Assembly: GCA_963775875.1 (NCBI GenBank)
Contig: CAVZKP010000026.1
Coordinates: 211,237 to 275,236 of the forward strand
Origin: AP-15 sp963775875
Lineage (GTDB): Bacteria; Pseudomonadota; Alphaproteobacteria; ATCC43930; CGMCC-115725
Reading direction: 5' to 3'
DNA: 64,000 bases
Part shown: in pieces, positions 20,168 through 29,453 of the stretch
Numbering within the stretch: position 1 is the first letter of the stretch
Layout of the letters: every line of letters begins with the position of its first letter
Position numbers and translations under genes: made by a program
The notes under the pieces: generated by a model
Seen by the model: the letters and a program-made list of their open reading frames with translations, nothing else
Database searches by the model: none
Told to the model about the DNA's origin: nothing

Positions 20168-20612
20168 CGGTGAGAATTAGACAGATGGTTCCCATTGCGC
20201 ATCCTTCGTCGCCCCCGCGAAGCGTGTGAAGAAATCGAGTGGCTGGATCGGCCCTGTGCGCGAGACAGCCGCTTTGCGGCTTCCTCGGATGGTGGCTGAA
20301 TGCCATCGAGATACCTATGGTGAGGACGCCAAAGGCGCGTTGAACCACGCTGACGGTTGTGCCGCGCGTTTCGTCCTGAGCCAATCTTTCACATGCTCGA
20401 AGCGGGGGTCAGAGCCTGCCTGGCGTGAACAGGGGGCGGCAGAAGGTTGGTTGCTCTGGGTTCCCGCTTCGCGGGAATGACGCAAGCAGGATCGGGTACT
20501 AACTGTCAAATTCGACCGCTAGCTTCGGCCGAGGCGGCCTTACAATGCGCGCGTGTTCCCAGATCTCGGGTCGTCACAGCGCGGCGCGCTGCCGCCGGGC
20601 GGAGGTCGAGCG
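20168..20612. other. Spacer with REP-like repeat
   Basis: About 445 bases without a convincing gene. It holds REP-like palindromic pieces, including CCCGCTTCGCGGG near 20463, and the left copy of a dispersed repeat described separately. The rest shows no recognisable RNA or regulatory structure. Confidence 0.55.
20458..20514 (+). repeat. Dispersed repeat, copy A (second copy at 40340)
   Basis: A segment of about 57 bases matches 40340-40398 with few differences. It comprises a hairpin with CGCGGGAATGACGCAAG followed by a shared tail ending AACTGTCAAATTCG. The shared tail outside the hairpin shows this is a true element rather than two simple palindromes. Confidence 0.8.
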
Positions 20613-21731
20613 ATGCTGATCGGTGTCCCCAAGGAGATAAAAACCCACGAATACCGGGTCGGCCTGGTCCCCGGCAGCGTCCGCGAACTCGCCCATCACG
20701 GCCATCAGGTGGTGGTCGAAACCGGCGCCGGCGCCGCGATCGGCTTTGACGACCATGCCTATGCGGCGGCCGGCGCCCGCATCCTCGCCGACGCCGCCGC
20801 GGTCTTCGCCGCCGCCGAGCTGATCGTCAAGGTCAAGGAGCCGCAGCCGCCGGAGGTGGCGCTGCTGCGCCGCGACCAGATCCTGTTCACCTATCTGCAC
20901 CTCGCCGCCGACCGGGAATTGACCCAGGGCCTGATCCGCTCGGGGGCGGTCGCGATCGGCTACGAGACCGTCACCGACGCCCGCGGCGGTCTGCCGCTGC
21001 TGGCGCCGATGAGCGAGGTCGCCGGGCGGATGTCGGTGCAGGTCGGGGCGCATTGCCTGGAGAAGGAGCAGGGCGGGATCGGCGTGCTGCTCGGCGGGGT
21101 TCCCGGCGTCGCCGCGGCCAAGGTGGTGATCCTCGGCGGCGGCGTCGCCGGCACCAACGCGGCGCGCGTGGCGATGGGGATGGAGGCGTGGGTCACCGTC
21201 CTCGACCGCTCATTGCCGCGGCTTTACGAGCTCGATCTGCAGTTCGGCGCGCAATTGCATACGCTCTATTCGACGATGGAGAATATCGAGCGCGAGGTCG
21301 CCGCGGCCGATCTGGTGATCGGCGCCGTGCTGATCCCGGGCGGCGCCGCGCCAAAGCTGGTCAGCCGCAACCTGGTCCGGGCGATGCGGCCGGGGACCGT
21401 GATCGTCGATATCTCGATCGATCAGGGCGGCTGCTTCGAGACCAGCCGGCCGACGACGCACGCCGCCCCGACCTATGTCGAGGAGGGGGTGGTGCATTAC
21501 TGCGTGACCAACATGCCGGGCGCGGTGGCGCGCACCTCGACCGTGGCGCTCAACAACGCCACCCTGCCTTTCGTTCAGGCGATCGCCGATCGCGGCTGGC
21601 GGCGCGCGCTGGCCGACGACCCGCATCTGCGCGACGGGCTCAACATCTGCCGCGGCCGGGTGACCCATTCCGCCGTCGCGCACGATCTCGGCCTGCCGCT
21701 GACCGCACCCGACCAGGCCCTGGCCGATTGA
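20613..21731 (+). CDS. ald: Alanine dehydrogenase
   Basis: 372 residues from ATG 20613 (GGAGG upstream). NAD-dependent enzyme interconverting L-alanine and pyruvate plus ammonia, used in alanine catabolism or nitrogen assimilation. The start MLIGVPKEIKTHEYRVGLVP is diagnostic (catalytic Arg and Lys region). KVKEPQPPE, the catalytic His region TYLHLAADREL, the Rossmann motif VILGGGVAGTNAA and the Asp-containing IVDISIDQGGCFE all fit. Length is normal. The last codons and the stop lie in a 15-bp tandem repeat. Confidence 0.95.
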   Translation: MLIGVPKEIKTHEYRVGLVPGSVRELAHHGHQVVVETGAGAAIGFDDHAYAAAGARILADAAAVFAAAELIVKVKEPQPPEVALLRRDQILFTYLHLAADRELTQGLIRSGAVAIGYETVTDARGGLPLLAPMSEVAGRMSVQVGAHCLEKEQGGIGVLLGGVPGVAAAKVVILGGGVAGTNAARVAMGMEAWVTVLDRSLPRLYELDLQFGAQLHTLYSTMENIEREVAAADLVIGAVLIPGGAAPKLVSRNLVRAMRPGTVIVDISIDQGGCFETSRPTTHAAPTYVEEGVVHYCVTNMPGAVARTSTVALNNATLPFVQAIADRGWRRALADDPHLRDGLNICRGRVTHSAVAHDLGLPLTAPDQALAD

Positions 21732-21797
21732 ACCCTGGCCGGTTGAACCCTGCCGATTGACCCTGGCCGGTTGAACCCCTGGCCGGTTGATCCCGCT
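21722..21797 (+). repeat. Imperfect 15-bp tandem repeat (about 5 copies) running out of the ald stop codon
   Basis: Units resembling GGCCGGTTGAACCCT follow each other with small length changes (13-17 bases). The first copy includes the end of ald; each copy carries TTGA, so a stop recurs. Confidence 0.85.
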
Positions 21798-21904
21798 GGC
21801 TCCCTCGACCGCAATGCCGGCGTTTTCGCGCCGGTCGATGTTTACCTATGGACTGGCCCGGCGCCCCTCCCTATCTCACATCAAACAGGCAAGAGACGGG
21901 GGAA

Positions 21905-22549
21905 ATGGCGCTCCTTCCGATGTTTCCGATCACCGCGGCGGTGCCTGTCGATGAGTTTTTCGGCGGGTCCGAGCCGGCGAGCGCCAGGCATGTCGACGAT
22001 GCCGCCCTCGCGGCGATCACCGATCTCTATCGCGAGATCCTGCCGGCTGGCGGCGCCATTCTCGATCTGATGTCCGGCTGGGTCAGCCACCTGCCGCCGG
22101 AAATCCCCTATTCGCGGGTCGTCGGCATCGGTCTCAACGCCTGCGAACTGGCCGAGAATCCGTTTCTCGACGAATGGCGGGTGCAGGAGCTGAACCGCAA
22201 CCCGCGCCTGCCCTTCGCCGCCGGCGAATTCGACGGCGCGGCGCTGTGCGTTTCGGTGCAGCACCTGACGCGGCCCGCCGAGGTGATCCGCGAGGTCGGG
22301 CGGGTGCTCAAGCCGGGGGCGCCGCTGGTCGTCACCTTTTCCGAGCGCTGCCGTCCGGCCCGCCCGATCGGCTGCTGGTGTCTGCACGACGATGCCGGGC
22401 ATTTGTGCCTGATTGCCCATCATTTCGCCGAAGCCGGCAATTGGGGCGATTTGCGCTGTCTCGACCGCACCCCGGCCGGCGGCGGCGACCCGCTTTACGC
22501 GGTGATCGGGCGCAGCCTCGGTCCCTGGCCGCCCGGCAACGACGATTGA
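21905..22549 (+). CDS. Class I SAM-dependent methyltransferase-like protein
   Basis: 214 residues from ATG 21905, preceded by GGGGGA. The SAM-binding beginning is ILDLMSGWVSHLP (in place of the usual LDLGCGxG), then VVGIGLNACELAENP. The later ALCVSVQHLTRPAEVIREVGRVLKPGAPLVVTF segment is typical of class I methyltransferases. The Met-Ser-Gly motif recalls a subfamily in photosynthetic and alphaproteobacterial genomes with unknown substrate. It is convergent with apt, 16 bases apart. Confidence 0.8.
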   Translation: MALLPMFPITAAVPVDEFFGGSEPASARHVDDAALAAITDLYREILPAGGAILDLMSGWVSHLPPEIPYSRVVGIGLNACELAENPFLDEWRVQELNRNPRLPFAAGEFDGAALCVSVQHLTRPAEVIREVGRVLKPGAPLVVTFSERCRPARPIGCWCLHDDAGHLCLIAHHFAEAGNWGDLRCLDRTPAGGGDPLYAVIGRSLGPWPPGNDD

Positions 22550-22565
22550 GCGCAACCAGGATCGG

Positions 22566-23082
22566 TCAGGAATCGTAGGCGACCATCGCGGTAAATGGTA
22601 CGTCGATGCGGCTGCGCCCCTGGAGAAAACTCAATTCGATGATGCAGCCGGCCGCGACGACGATGCCGCCCCGCCGGCGCACCAGGTCGATCGCCGCCTG
22701 CATCGTTCCCCCGGTCGCCAGCAGATCGTCGAGCACGACGACACGCTGCCCGGCGGCGACGGCGTCCTCCTGGATCTCGATCGTGTCGCTGCCGTATTCG
22801 AGGTCATAGGTAAAGCGCACGGTCTTGCCCGGCAGCTTTCCCTGCTTGCGGATCATCGCAAAGCCGCAACCCAGCTCGTAGGCGATCGGCGCGGCGACCA
22901 GAAACCCGCGCGACTCGATGCCGACCAGCAGCGCCGGCTGATGCGGCGCGCAGCGCCTCGGCAAGGCGGGCGACCGTGGCGCGCCACGCGGCCGGGTGCG
23001 CGAGCAGGGTCGAGATGTCGTAGAACAGGATACCGGGCTTGGGAAAATCGGGTATCGACCGGATGTGCTGCTTGAGGTCCAT
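22566..23082 (-). CDS. apt: Adenine phosphoribosyltransferase, frameshifted
   Basis: Purine salvage enzyme: adenine plus PRPP gives AMP. The N-terminus MDLKQHIRSIPDFPKPGILF and the PRPP loop VVVLDDLLATGGT are both present, along with GIESRGFLVAAPIAYELG and FTYDLEYG. The halves are in different frames. One extra base near 22940-22950 (in the run of GC dinucleotides after EALRA) explains the shift. Removing it gives 171 residues, the normal Apt length. Since every motif survives, a sequencing error is likelier than a dead gene. Divergent from mlaE. Confidence 0.9.
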
Positions 23083-23199
23083 CAACCCTGTCCTCGACGA
23101 TCCATCTCGGGATGGCTGCCTGCCTGGGCGTTGCGGCATAGCCGTTTTTGCCATAGTTGAAAAGGCTTCGCCCCGGCGCGTCGGGATTTTGTAGGCACC

Positions 23200-24340
23200 A
23201 TGGCGTCGACCGCTGCCACTCTCGTCGAAACCGAAGTTGCTGGCTCTGTGGTCCTGGCGGCGGCCGGGGAATGGCTGGTGGCGACCGCCGCCGAACTCGA
23301 CCGCAGGCTGCTCGCATTGGAAGTGCCGGCGGGCAAGCGGGTGACCCTCGACCTCGCCGGCATCGAGCGGATCGATACCGCCGGCGCCTGGCTGCTGCTG
23401 CGCACCGAGCACGATCTGTCGGCGCGCGGCAACGCCGTCGAAATGCGCAATCTGCAGCCGAGCTTCGCACCATTGCTCGACCAGGTCCGCGCCGGCGGCT
23501 TTCTGACCCCGGCTGTCCATCCGTGGCCGGCAAATCATACGCTGATCGGCTTTCTCGCCCAGATCGGCGAGATCTCGCTCGGTGTTCTCGCCCGCGCCTA
23601 CCGCATCCTCGGCTTTGTCGGCCTGGTCTTCGCCACCACGCTGCGCCTGCTGCGCCGCCCCGGCCGGCTCAGGCTGACCGCCTTGGTCGCCCAGATGGAG
23701 CAGACCGGGGTCAATGCGCTGGCCGATCGTCGGCTTGCTGTCATTTCTGGTCGGGGTGGTCATCGCCTATCAGGGCGCCGACCAGCTGCGCCGCTTCGGC
23801 GCGCAGATCTATACGGTCGACCTGCTGGGCGTCGGCATCCTGCGCGAATTGGGCGTGCTGATGACCGCGATCATCGTCGCCGGCCGCTCGGGCAGCGCCT
23901 TTACCGCCCAGATCGGCACGATGCAGGTCAACGAGGAAGTCGACGCCCTGCGCACCATCGGCCTCGACCCGATCGAGGTGCTGGTGATCCCGCGCCTGTT
24001 CGGATTGGTGCTGACCTTGCCGATGCTGACCCTCTACGCGAATTTGATGGGGCTGCTCGGCGGCTGTCTGATGGCCTGGGGCGTGCTCGGGATCACGATC
24101 CCGCAATTTCTTCGCGAATTGCAGACCTCGCTCAGCCCGAGAACCTTCTGGATCGGGGTGATCAAGGCGCCGTTCTTCGCCGCGATCATCGCCAATATCG
24201 GCTGCTATGAGGGGTTTCAGGTGTCGCGCAGCGCCGAGAGCGTCGGCAGCCTGACCACGCTGTCGGTGGTCGAGTCGATCTTTCTGGTGATCGTGACCGA
24301 TGCCGCCTTTTCCGTGTTCTTTTCCATCTTGAGGATTTGA
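23200..24340 (+). CDS. mlaE: MlaE-type lipid ABC transporter permease with N-terminal STAS domain, frameshifted
   Basis: Inner-membrane permease of an MCE/Mla phospholipid transporter. Residues about 1-105 form a STAS (MlaB-like) domain (TLDLAGIERIDTAGAW). The permease domain follows, with FLVGVVIAYQGADQLRRFGA, the conserved GVLMTAIIVAGRSGSAF and EVDALRTIGLDP. A single extra G at about 23721 (CTGGCCG for CTGCCG) splits the gene: QTGVNAL in one frame, PIVGLLSFLVG in the next. First gene of a four-gene operon. In many species the STAS protein is encoded separately; here it is fused. Confidence 0.92.
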
Positions 24341-24342
24341 CG

Positions 24343-25168
24343 GTGTCGAACGCTCCGGCCGAAGCGATCATCAGCATCCGCGGCCTGGTCAACCGCTTCG
24401 GCGCCGAGACGGTTCACGACCATCTCGATCTCGATGTGCGCCGCGGCGAGGTCCTCGGCGTGGTCGGCGGCTCGGGGAGCGGCAAGTCGGTGCTGCTGCG
24501 CACCATCGTCGGGCTCAACCGGCCGGTCGAAGGCCGCGTCGAGGTGTTCGGCACCGACGTTCTGGAGATCGGCGATGCCGGCCGGCGCGAGCTGGAAAAG
24601 CGCTGGGGGGTGCTGTTCCAGGACGGGGCCTTGTTCAGCTCATTGACCGTCGCCCAGAATATCGAGGTGCCGCTCGGCGAATATTTACGATATGCCGCTG
24701 CGCCTGATGGACGAGATCGCGGCGTTCAAGACCGGCATGGTCGGCCTGCCCGAGGAGGCGGGCTGCAAATATCCGGCACAGCTGTCGGGCGGCATGCGCA
24801 AGCGGGCCGGGCTCGCCCGCGCCCTGGCGCTCGATCCGGAGATCGTCTTTCTCGACGAGCCGACCGCCGGGCTCGATCCGATCGCCGCCGGCGAGTTCGA
24901 CCAGCTGATTCGCGATCTGACCGGCAGCCTGGGCCTTACCGTCTTCATGGTGACCCACGACCTCGACAGCCTGTTCGCGATTTGCGATCGCGTCGCGGTG
25001 CTGGTCGACAAAAAGATCCGAATCGGCACCCTCGACCAGCTGCTGCAGGACGATCATCCCTGGATCCATTCGTATTTTCACGGTCCGCGCGGGCGGGCGG
25101 CGTTGCAGGCCGAAACCGGTCATCGGCCGCAACCGGCGGCCGGGGTAGCCGCTGCGGCTTCGGCCTGA
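24343..25168 (+). CDS. mlaF: MlaF-type ABC transporter ATPase, frameshifted
   Basis: Cytoplasmic ATPase driving the Mla permease. Walker A GGSGSGKSVLLRTI, Q-loop LFQDGALFSSLTV, signature LSGGMRKRAGLARALAL, Walker B EIVFLDEPTAGLDPI and the H-loop VTHDLDS are all visible. The first part is in one frame up to VPLGEY; the rest (YDMPLRLMDEIAAF) is in another. One extra T in ATATTTAC near 24684 explains the shift. GTG at 24343 is preferred, with GAGGA 7 bases upstream. It immediately follows mlaE (2-base gap). Confidence 0.92.
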
Positions 25169-25193
25169 GCGGTTCGGCGGCCGGGCTAGACAG

Positions 25194-26138
25194 ATGGAGA
25201 CGCGGGCACACTACGTCGCCGTCGGCATCTTCGTCCTGGTGGTCGTCGCGCTGGCCTTCGGCGCCGTGCTGTGGCTCGGCCGCGTCGAATTTTCCCAGGC
25301 GGCCTCGACCTATTACATCTTTTTTCGAGGATCGGTGTCCGGTCTCAGCAAGGGCTCCCCGGTCCAGTACAACGGCATCCCGGTCGGCCGCGTCGCCGAT
25401 ATTCGCGTCGATCCCGACAATATCGCGCAAATCCAGGTCAGGGTCGAAATCGACACCAGTCTCGTCACGATCAAGTCGGATGCGCGTGCGTTTCTCGACA
25501 CCAATCTATTGAGCGGGGTTTCGACGGTGCAGATTCGCGGCGGTACGCAGGAGGCGCCGGTTCTGCAGCCGAAGCCCGGACATCACTTCCCGATCATCAG
25601 GCCGGAGAAATCGGAAATCGAGGAGGTCAAGGCCTCGCTCCCCGAGCTGACCGGCGAGCTCAAGGCCGTTGCCGGCAATCTCAACGCCCTGCTCAATCCG
25701 CAGAACCGCCAGGCGATTAGCGACAGCCTGCAGAACGTGCGCACGGTAACCGCGGCGCTGGCCGGCCACAGCCAGGATCTCGGCATGATCCTCGACAACG
25801 CCAACGCCACGGTGCTCGCGATCAAATCGCTGATCCACAATATCGATCAGAGCTATGCCGGGCGCGGCGGGCTGAAGGACCAGGTCTCGCAAACCCTCAA
25901 GGACTACGACCGGGTGGCCGCCAATCTGATCGACACCAGCCGGCAGCTCCGGTTGACGATCGCCGAGGCCCGGCCCGGAATCCGCAACTTCAGCCAACAG
26001 ACCCTGCCCGGAGTTGACGATCTGGTCAGCGACGCGCAGCGGCTGGCGGAAAACTTGAACCGGCTGGTGGACCAGCTCGAGCGGGATCCGACCCGCCTGC
26101 TGTTCGGCGACCGGCGCAAAGGGTATCAGCCGCCATGA
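25194..26138 (+). CDS. mlaD: MlaD-type MCE domain protein
   Basis: 314 residues. An N-terminal membrane anchor (VGIFVLVVVALAFGAVLWLG) precedes an MCE domain (YYIFFRGSVSGLSKGSPVQY, VGRVADIRVDP). A long helical C-terminal region (roughly residues 140-310) could form part of a periplasmic lipid tunnel. It binds lipids in the periplasm for the MlaEF complex. It overlaps the next gene by ATGA, indicating translational coupling. Confidence 0.94.
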   Translation: METRAHYVAVGIFVLVVVALAFGAVLWLGRVEFSQAASTYYIFFRGSVSGLSKGSPVQYNGIPVGRVADIRVDPDNIAQIQVRVEIDTSLVTIKSDARAFLDTNLLSGVSTVQIRGGTQEAPVLQPKPGHHFPIIRPEKSEIEEVKASLPELTGELKAVAGNLNALLNPQNRQAISDSLQNVRTVTAALAGHSQDLGMILDNANATVLAIKSLIHNIDQSYAGRGGLKDQVSQTLKDYDRVAANLIDTSRQLRLTIAEARPGIRNFSQQTLPGVDDLVSDAQRLAENLNRLVDQLERDPTRLLFGDRRKGYQPP

Positions 26139-26779
26139 CCGGGTCGCCTTTCCGCATCATCGCCCGGCGCTGGCTGGCCGGCGCGGCGATGCTGGGGCTG
26201 GCCGGCTGCGCCAGCCTGTTTGTCGCCGCCCCGCCGGCGCATCTGTACCGCCTGACCGCGGTCAGCGACTTTCCGGCAGATCTCCCCCGGGTCAGCGCCC
26301 AGCTCGTCGTCGACCTGCCGCAGGCCCCGGCCGGCATCGACACCGCCCGGATCGCGCTCAGCCGGTCGCCGCTCTCGCTCGACTATTACGCCGATTCGGC
26401 GTGGACCGACCGCGTCCCGGCCCTGTTGCAGAACGCGCTGCTGGCCTCGTTCGAGAACAGCAAGGCAATTGCCGCGGTCGATCGCGAATCGAGCGGCCTG
26501 CGGGCGGATTTCATCCTCGAAACCGAAATCCGCCATTTCGAGGCGGTGTACGATCAGACCGGCGCTCCGCCGCGGGTCTGGGCCTCGGTCGTGGTCCGCC
26601 TGGTGGCGCTGCCGCAGCGCCGGATCGTCGCCCAGACCGTGTTCGACCAGCGGGTTCCGGCGGCGGCGGCAGATATCCCGGCGGTGATCGCCGCGTTCGA
26701 CGCCGCCGCCGACGCCGTGATCGGCGACATCGTCCGCTGGACCGTCGCCGATCCCGCTTTATCCCGGGTGCGGCGCTAG
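26135..26779 (+). CDS. ABC-type transport auxiliary lipoprotein (PqiC-like)
   Basis: 214 residues. A signal peptide ends with lipobox LAGC (MLGLAGCASLF), so the protein is a lipid-anchored periplasmic component. The body (LYRLTAVSDFPADLP, SPLSLDYYADSAWTDRVP, DFILETEIRHFEAVYD) fits the ABC_trans_aux family that accompanies MCE operons and is thought to hand lipids to the outer membrane. Overlaps mlaD by four bases. Confidence 0.9.
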   Translation: MTGSPFRIIARRWLAGAAMLGLAGCASLFVAAPPAHLYRLTAVSDFPADLPRVSAQLVVDLPQAPAGIDTARIALSRSPLSLDYYADSAWTDRVPALLQNALLASFENSKAIAAVDRESSGLRADFILETEIRHFEAVYDQTGAPPRVWASVVVRLVALPQRRIVAQTVFDQRVPAAAADIPAVIAAFDAAADAVIGDIVRWTVADPALSRVRR

Positions 26780-26781
26780 CT

Positions 26782-27645
26782 ATGGTGGACCTGTTTCGTT
26801 CGCATCGGGGGGAGCGGGTGGCGTCTACCGACAACATGGCCGAGCTGAAAGTCGGCCCGGCCGAACTCGCGCAAATGCATATGGCGGCGGCGGTCGTGGC
26901 CGAGTGCCGTTCGCTGCTCGCGCATCCAGCCGGGCTTCTCGGCGAGATCGCAGCGGGTGCGGCGCCGCTCGCCGAATGGCGGCATTATCCCGCCGGAGAA
27001 ATCTTCGATCCGGCGAGCCACGCCCAATATTTTTACCACATCCATCCGGACATGGCCCGCGCCGGCGGCGAACACGGCCACTTCCACACCTTTCTGCGCG
27101 CCGAGGGCATGCCGGCGGGCATGGCCCCGCTGGTCCTGCCGGAAACCGCGCTCGCCGCCATGCCGGCGCCGCCGCCGCAAGCGGCGCCGCTGAAGCACGG
27201 CGTCCGCGATGAGGTCAGCCACCTCGTCGCCATCGCCCTCGATGCCCAGGGCGAGGCGATCCGCCTGTTCACCACCAACCGCTGGGTCACCGGCGAGACC
27301 TGGTACCGCGCCGAAGACGTCATCGCCATGCTCGACCGCTTCACCATCGGCGAGGTCGGCGGGTCGCCCGTCCTCAACCGCTGGATCGTCGCCATGCTCG
27401 CCCTGTTCCGCCCCCAGATCGTTGCCCTGCTGCGGGCCCGCGACGACGCGGTGATGGCCTGGCGCCGCCGCCGGCGGACCAACGTCTTCGAGGATTCGCG
27501 GCTCGAAATCACCTCGAGCGTCGAGATCGACCTCGGCGCCCAGCTCGCTTTTCTCGAGCGGTTCGGACCCGGCGCCGGCGCCCCGCACCGGGCCTCGCGC
27601 CTGCCGCAGATGGCCGAAGGCTGGGGCGAGGGTCACGCCGGCTGA
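26782..27645 (+). CDS. Conserved hypothetical protein (DUF6969-like)
   Basis: 287 residues from ATG 26782, two bases after the lipoprotein stop, so probably co-transcribed with the mla genes. The signature region is EWRHYPAGEIFDPASHAQYFYH followed by EHGHFHTFLRAEG; later AIALDAQGEAIRLFTTNRWVTGETW. The His-rich patches could bind a metal. No signal peptide. I associate this pattern with an uncharacterised alphaproteobacterial family but am not certain of its number. The role in lipid transport is unproven. Confidence 0.7.
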   Translation: MVDLFRSHRGERVASTDNMAELKVGPAELAQMHMAAAVVAECRSLLAHPAGLLGEIAAGAAPLAEWRHYPAGEIFDPASHAQYFYHIHPDMARAGGEHGHFHTFLRAEGMPAGMAPLVLPETALAAMPAPPPQAAPLKHGVRDEVSHLVAIALDAQGEAIRLFTTNRWVTGETWYRAEDVIAMLDRFTIGEVGGSPVLNRWIVAMLALFRPQIVALLRARDDAVMAWRRRRRTNVFEDSRLEITSSVEIDLGAQLAFLERFGPGAGAPHRASRLPQMAEGWGEGHAG

Positions 27646-27686
27646 GCCGCCCCCCGGTCATCCCGATCGCTCAGCGCCCCGATCGC

Positions 27687-27947
27687 TCAGCGCGGCGGCG
27701 GCGGCGACAGCGGCTCGCGCGGCGGCAGATTGTTGGCGTTCAGGCAGTCCTGCAGCTTGGCGTCGCGTTTGGCGTTGTCGTCGGGGGTAAAATCGGGATA
27801 GGCCGCCTGGGCCTGCCTGGCGCAAGTGTCCATGGTCTTCCACTTGGCGATCGCCGTCACCCCCTGCTGGGTCGCCTTGGCCGTGCCCGCGGCCACAGCC
27901 AGCGCCATCGCCGCCGCCAGCGCTAATCTATAAACCGACCGCTTCAT
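27687..27947 (-). CDS. Small secreted hypothetical protein
   Basis: 86 residues from ATG 27947. A signal peptide (MKRSVYRLALAAAMALAVAA, cleavage near GTAKA) precedes a short mature part with two cysteines (MDTCARQAQAAYPDFTPDD, LQDCLNANN) and a proline-rich end. The two Cys may form a disulfide. The family is not recognised. Just beyond its stop, a 16-base motif is duplicated. Confidence 0.65.
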   Translation of the reverse strand: MKRSVYRLALAAAMALAVAAGTAKATQQGVTAIAKWKTMDTCARQAQAAYPDFTPDDNAKRDAKLQDCLNANNLPPREPLSPPPPR

Positions 27948-28263
27948 GCTCGCCTCTTCGCCTGCGCGGGACCGGGCATGCGCCGATCCCGCGCGACGAT
28001 TATACCCGATTGCGGCGAGGCTGCGGTTGCGCCCGGCCACAGCAGTTTCCGACCGGATCGAACCGCGGCGCCAGAGGTCATTGCGAGCGAAGCGAAGCAA
28101 TCTAGCGCCGATGCCGCGCTACCAGCCGGGATTGCCGCGTCGCGCGCTGCGCTCCTCGCAATGACATCGGTTTGTCTGCCGAGGATATCGCGCCAACTCG
28201 ATCGCAAACTGCTAAACTCGGGCTCCATGGGACCGGGCGATAGGATCGATCGGAGAGGCGGCG
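27948..28263. other. Spacer holding a palindromic intergenic repeat
   Basis: 316 bases between the small secreted protein and the GST gene, with no ORF of its own. Its main content is the repeat at 28077-28165. The rest shows no recognisable structure. Confidence 0.5.
28077..28165. repeat. Palindromic dispersed repeat (GTCATTGCGAG ... CTCGCAATGAC type)
   Basis: An element of about 89 bases. The ends GTCATTGCGAG and CTCGCAATGAC are nearly inverted. Inside, GCGAAGCGAAGCAATC at the left is mirrored imperfectly by GATTGCCGCGTCGCGC at the right. This intergenic repeat class is common in many bacterial genomes and is copied by transposase-like enzymes. It lies upstream of the GST gene. Confidence 0.8.
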
Positions 28264-28884
28264 ATGCTGAAGATCTGGGGCAGGGCGACCTCGTCAAACG
28301 TGCAGAAAGTGCTGTGGTGCTGCGGCGAACTCGGCATCCCCTTCGAGCGGGTCGATATCGGCGGACCGTTCGGCGGCAACCAGGATGCCGAATATCTCGC
28401 GCTGAACCCGAACGGGCTGGTGCCGACGGTCCGCGACGGCGATCTGGTGCTGTGGGAATCGAATACGATCTGCCGCTACCTCGCCGCCACCCATCGCGGC
28501 GAGCGGCTGTATCCGGCGCCGCCTGCCGCCCGCGCGCTGGTCGAGCGCTGGATGGATTGGCAGCTTTCGACCCTCGGCCCGCCGATGGGCACGCTGCTTT
28601 ACGGGCTGATCCGCAGCAAGCCCGAAGCGCGCGATCACGCCGCGATCGAGGCGGCGCGGCGCAAGGCGCTGGTTGCCTGGACCATCGTCGAGGATGCGCT
28701 CGAAGGCCGCTCCTTTCTCGCCGGCGCCGAACTGAGCCTCGCCGAAATCGTCATGGGGACCTTCGTCTATCGCTGGCACGCCTTTTCGATCGAGCGGCCG
28801 CAATTGAAGAACCTCAAATCCTGGTACGATCGGATGCGCGAGCGCCCCGCCTTCAAGACCCATATCGAGATCCCGATCACTTGA
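28264..28884 (+). CDS. Glutathione S-transferase family protein
   Basis: 206 residues. Thioredoxin-like N-terminal domain with the GSH-site region RATSSNVQKVLWCCGELGIP and cis-Pro segment NGLVPTVRDGD, then ESNTICRYLA. The all-helical C-terminal domain has ALEGRSFLAGAELSLAEIVM, the N-capping motif of GSTs. Likely conjugates or isomerises a small electrophile in the cytosol. Its neighbours give no substrate clue. Confidence 0.92.
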   Translation: MLKIWGRATSSNVQKVLWCCGELGIPFERVDIGGPFGGNQDAEYLALNPNGLVPTVRDGDLVLWESNTICRYLAATHRGERLYPAPPAARALVERWMDWQLSTLGPPMGTLLYGLIRSKPEARDHAAIEAARRKALVAWTIVEDALEGRSFLAGAELSLAEIVMGTFVYRWHAFSIERPQLKNLKSWYDRMRERPAFKTHIEIPIT

Positions 28885-28982
28885 TCGTGAGCCTGTCACC
28901 CGGCGGTTGCGCCGCCCCGAACCTCAGCTAGTCTAGAGATTCCGGGCGGTTGCGACCCGGGTCGCGGATGGCAGGGGGGCAA

Positions 28983-29453
28983 ATGATACGATCGGTGAAG
29001 CTGTGGACGCTTGGCGCGGCGCTGCTGGTTTCGCTCGCCGGCATTCCGGCGATGGCGGTGCCGGACGCCGCAGCCATTGTCAAGCAGCGGCAGGACGCGA
29101 TGCGGCTCCAATATCGGCAGCTCCTGGTGATCAAGAACTTTATGGAGGGCAAGGGCGAGCAGTCCGCGGCTGTCGCCGCCGCCGACGATCTGACCCGGAC
29201 CGTCCCCAAAATCCCCGATCTGTTCCCGCCGGGGACGGGGATGGCTCCGCCCAAGGGGCGGTTCCAGCCAAAGCCCGAGGTGTGGACCCAGTGGGATAAG
29301 TTCCTCGCCGCCAGCAAGACCGTTGTCGGCAAGGTCACCGTCCTGGATGCGGCGGTGAAAAGCGGCGACAAGCAGCGGATCAAGACCGCGTTCACCGACC
29401 TCAATGGCTGTAACGCCTGCCACGACGACTTCCGCGAAAAGGTCCCGCAGTAA
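28983..29453 (+). CDS. Cytochrome c-prime / c556-like protein
   Basis: 156 residues from ATG 28983. A signal peptide (TLGAALLVSLAGIPAMAV) leads into a four-helix-bundle cytochrome with the single haem motif CNACH near residue 143, at the C-terminal end as in this family. KQRQDAMRLQYRQLLVIKNF is the first helix. Periplasmic electron carrier or gas-binding protein. Its last 50 bases overlap the start of the next cytochrome gene in another frame. Confidence 0.92.
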   Translation: MIRSVKLWTLGAALLVSLAGIPAMAVPDAAAIVKQRQDAMRLQYRQLLVIKNFMEGKGEQSAAVAAADDLTRTVPKIPDLFPPGTGMAPPKGRFQPKPEVWTQWDKFLAASKTVVGKVTVLDAAVKSGDKQRIKTAFTDLNGCNACHDDFREKVPQ

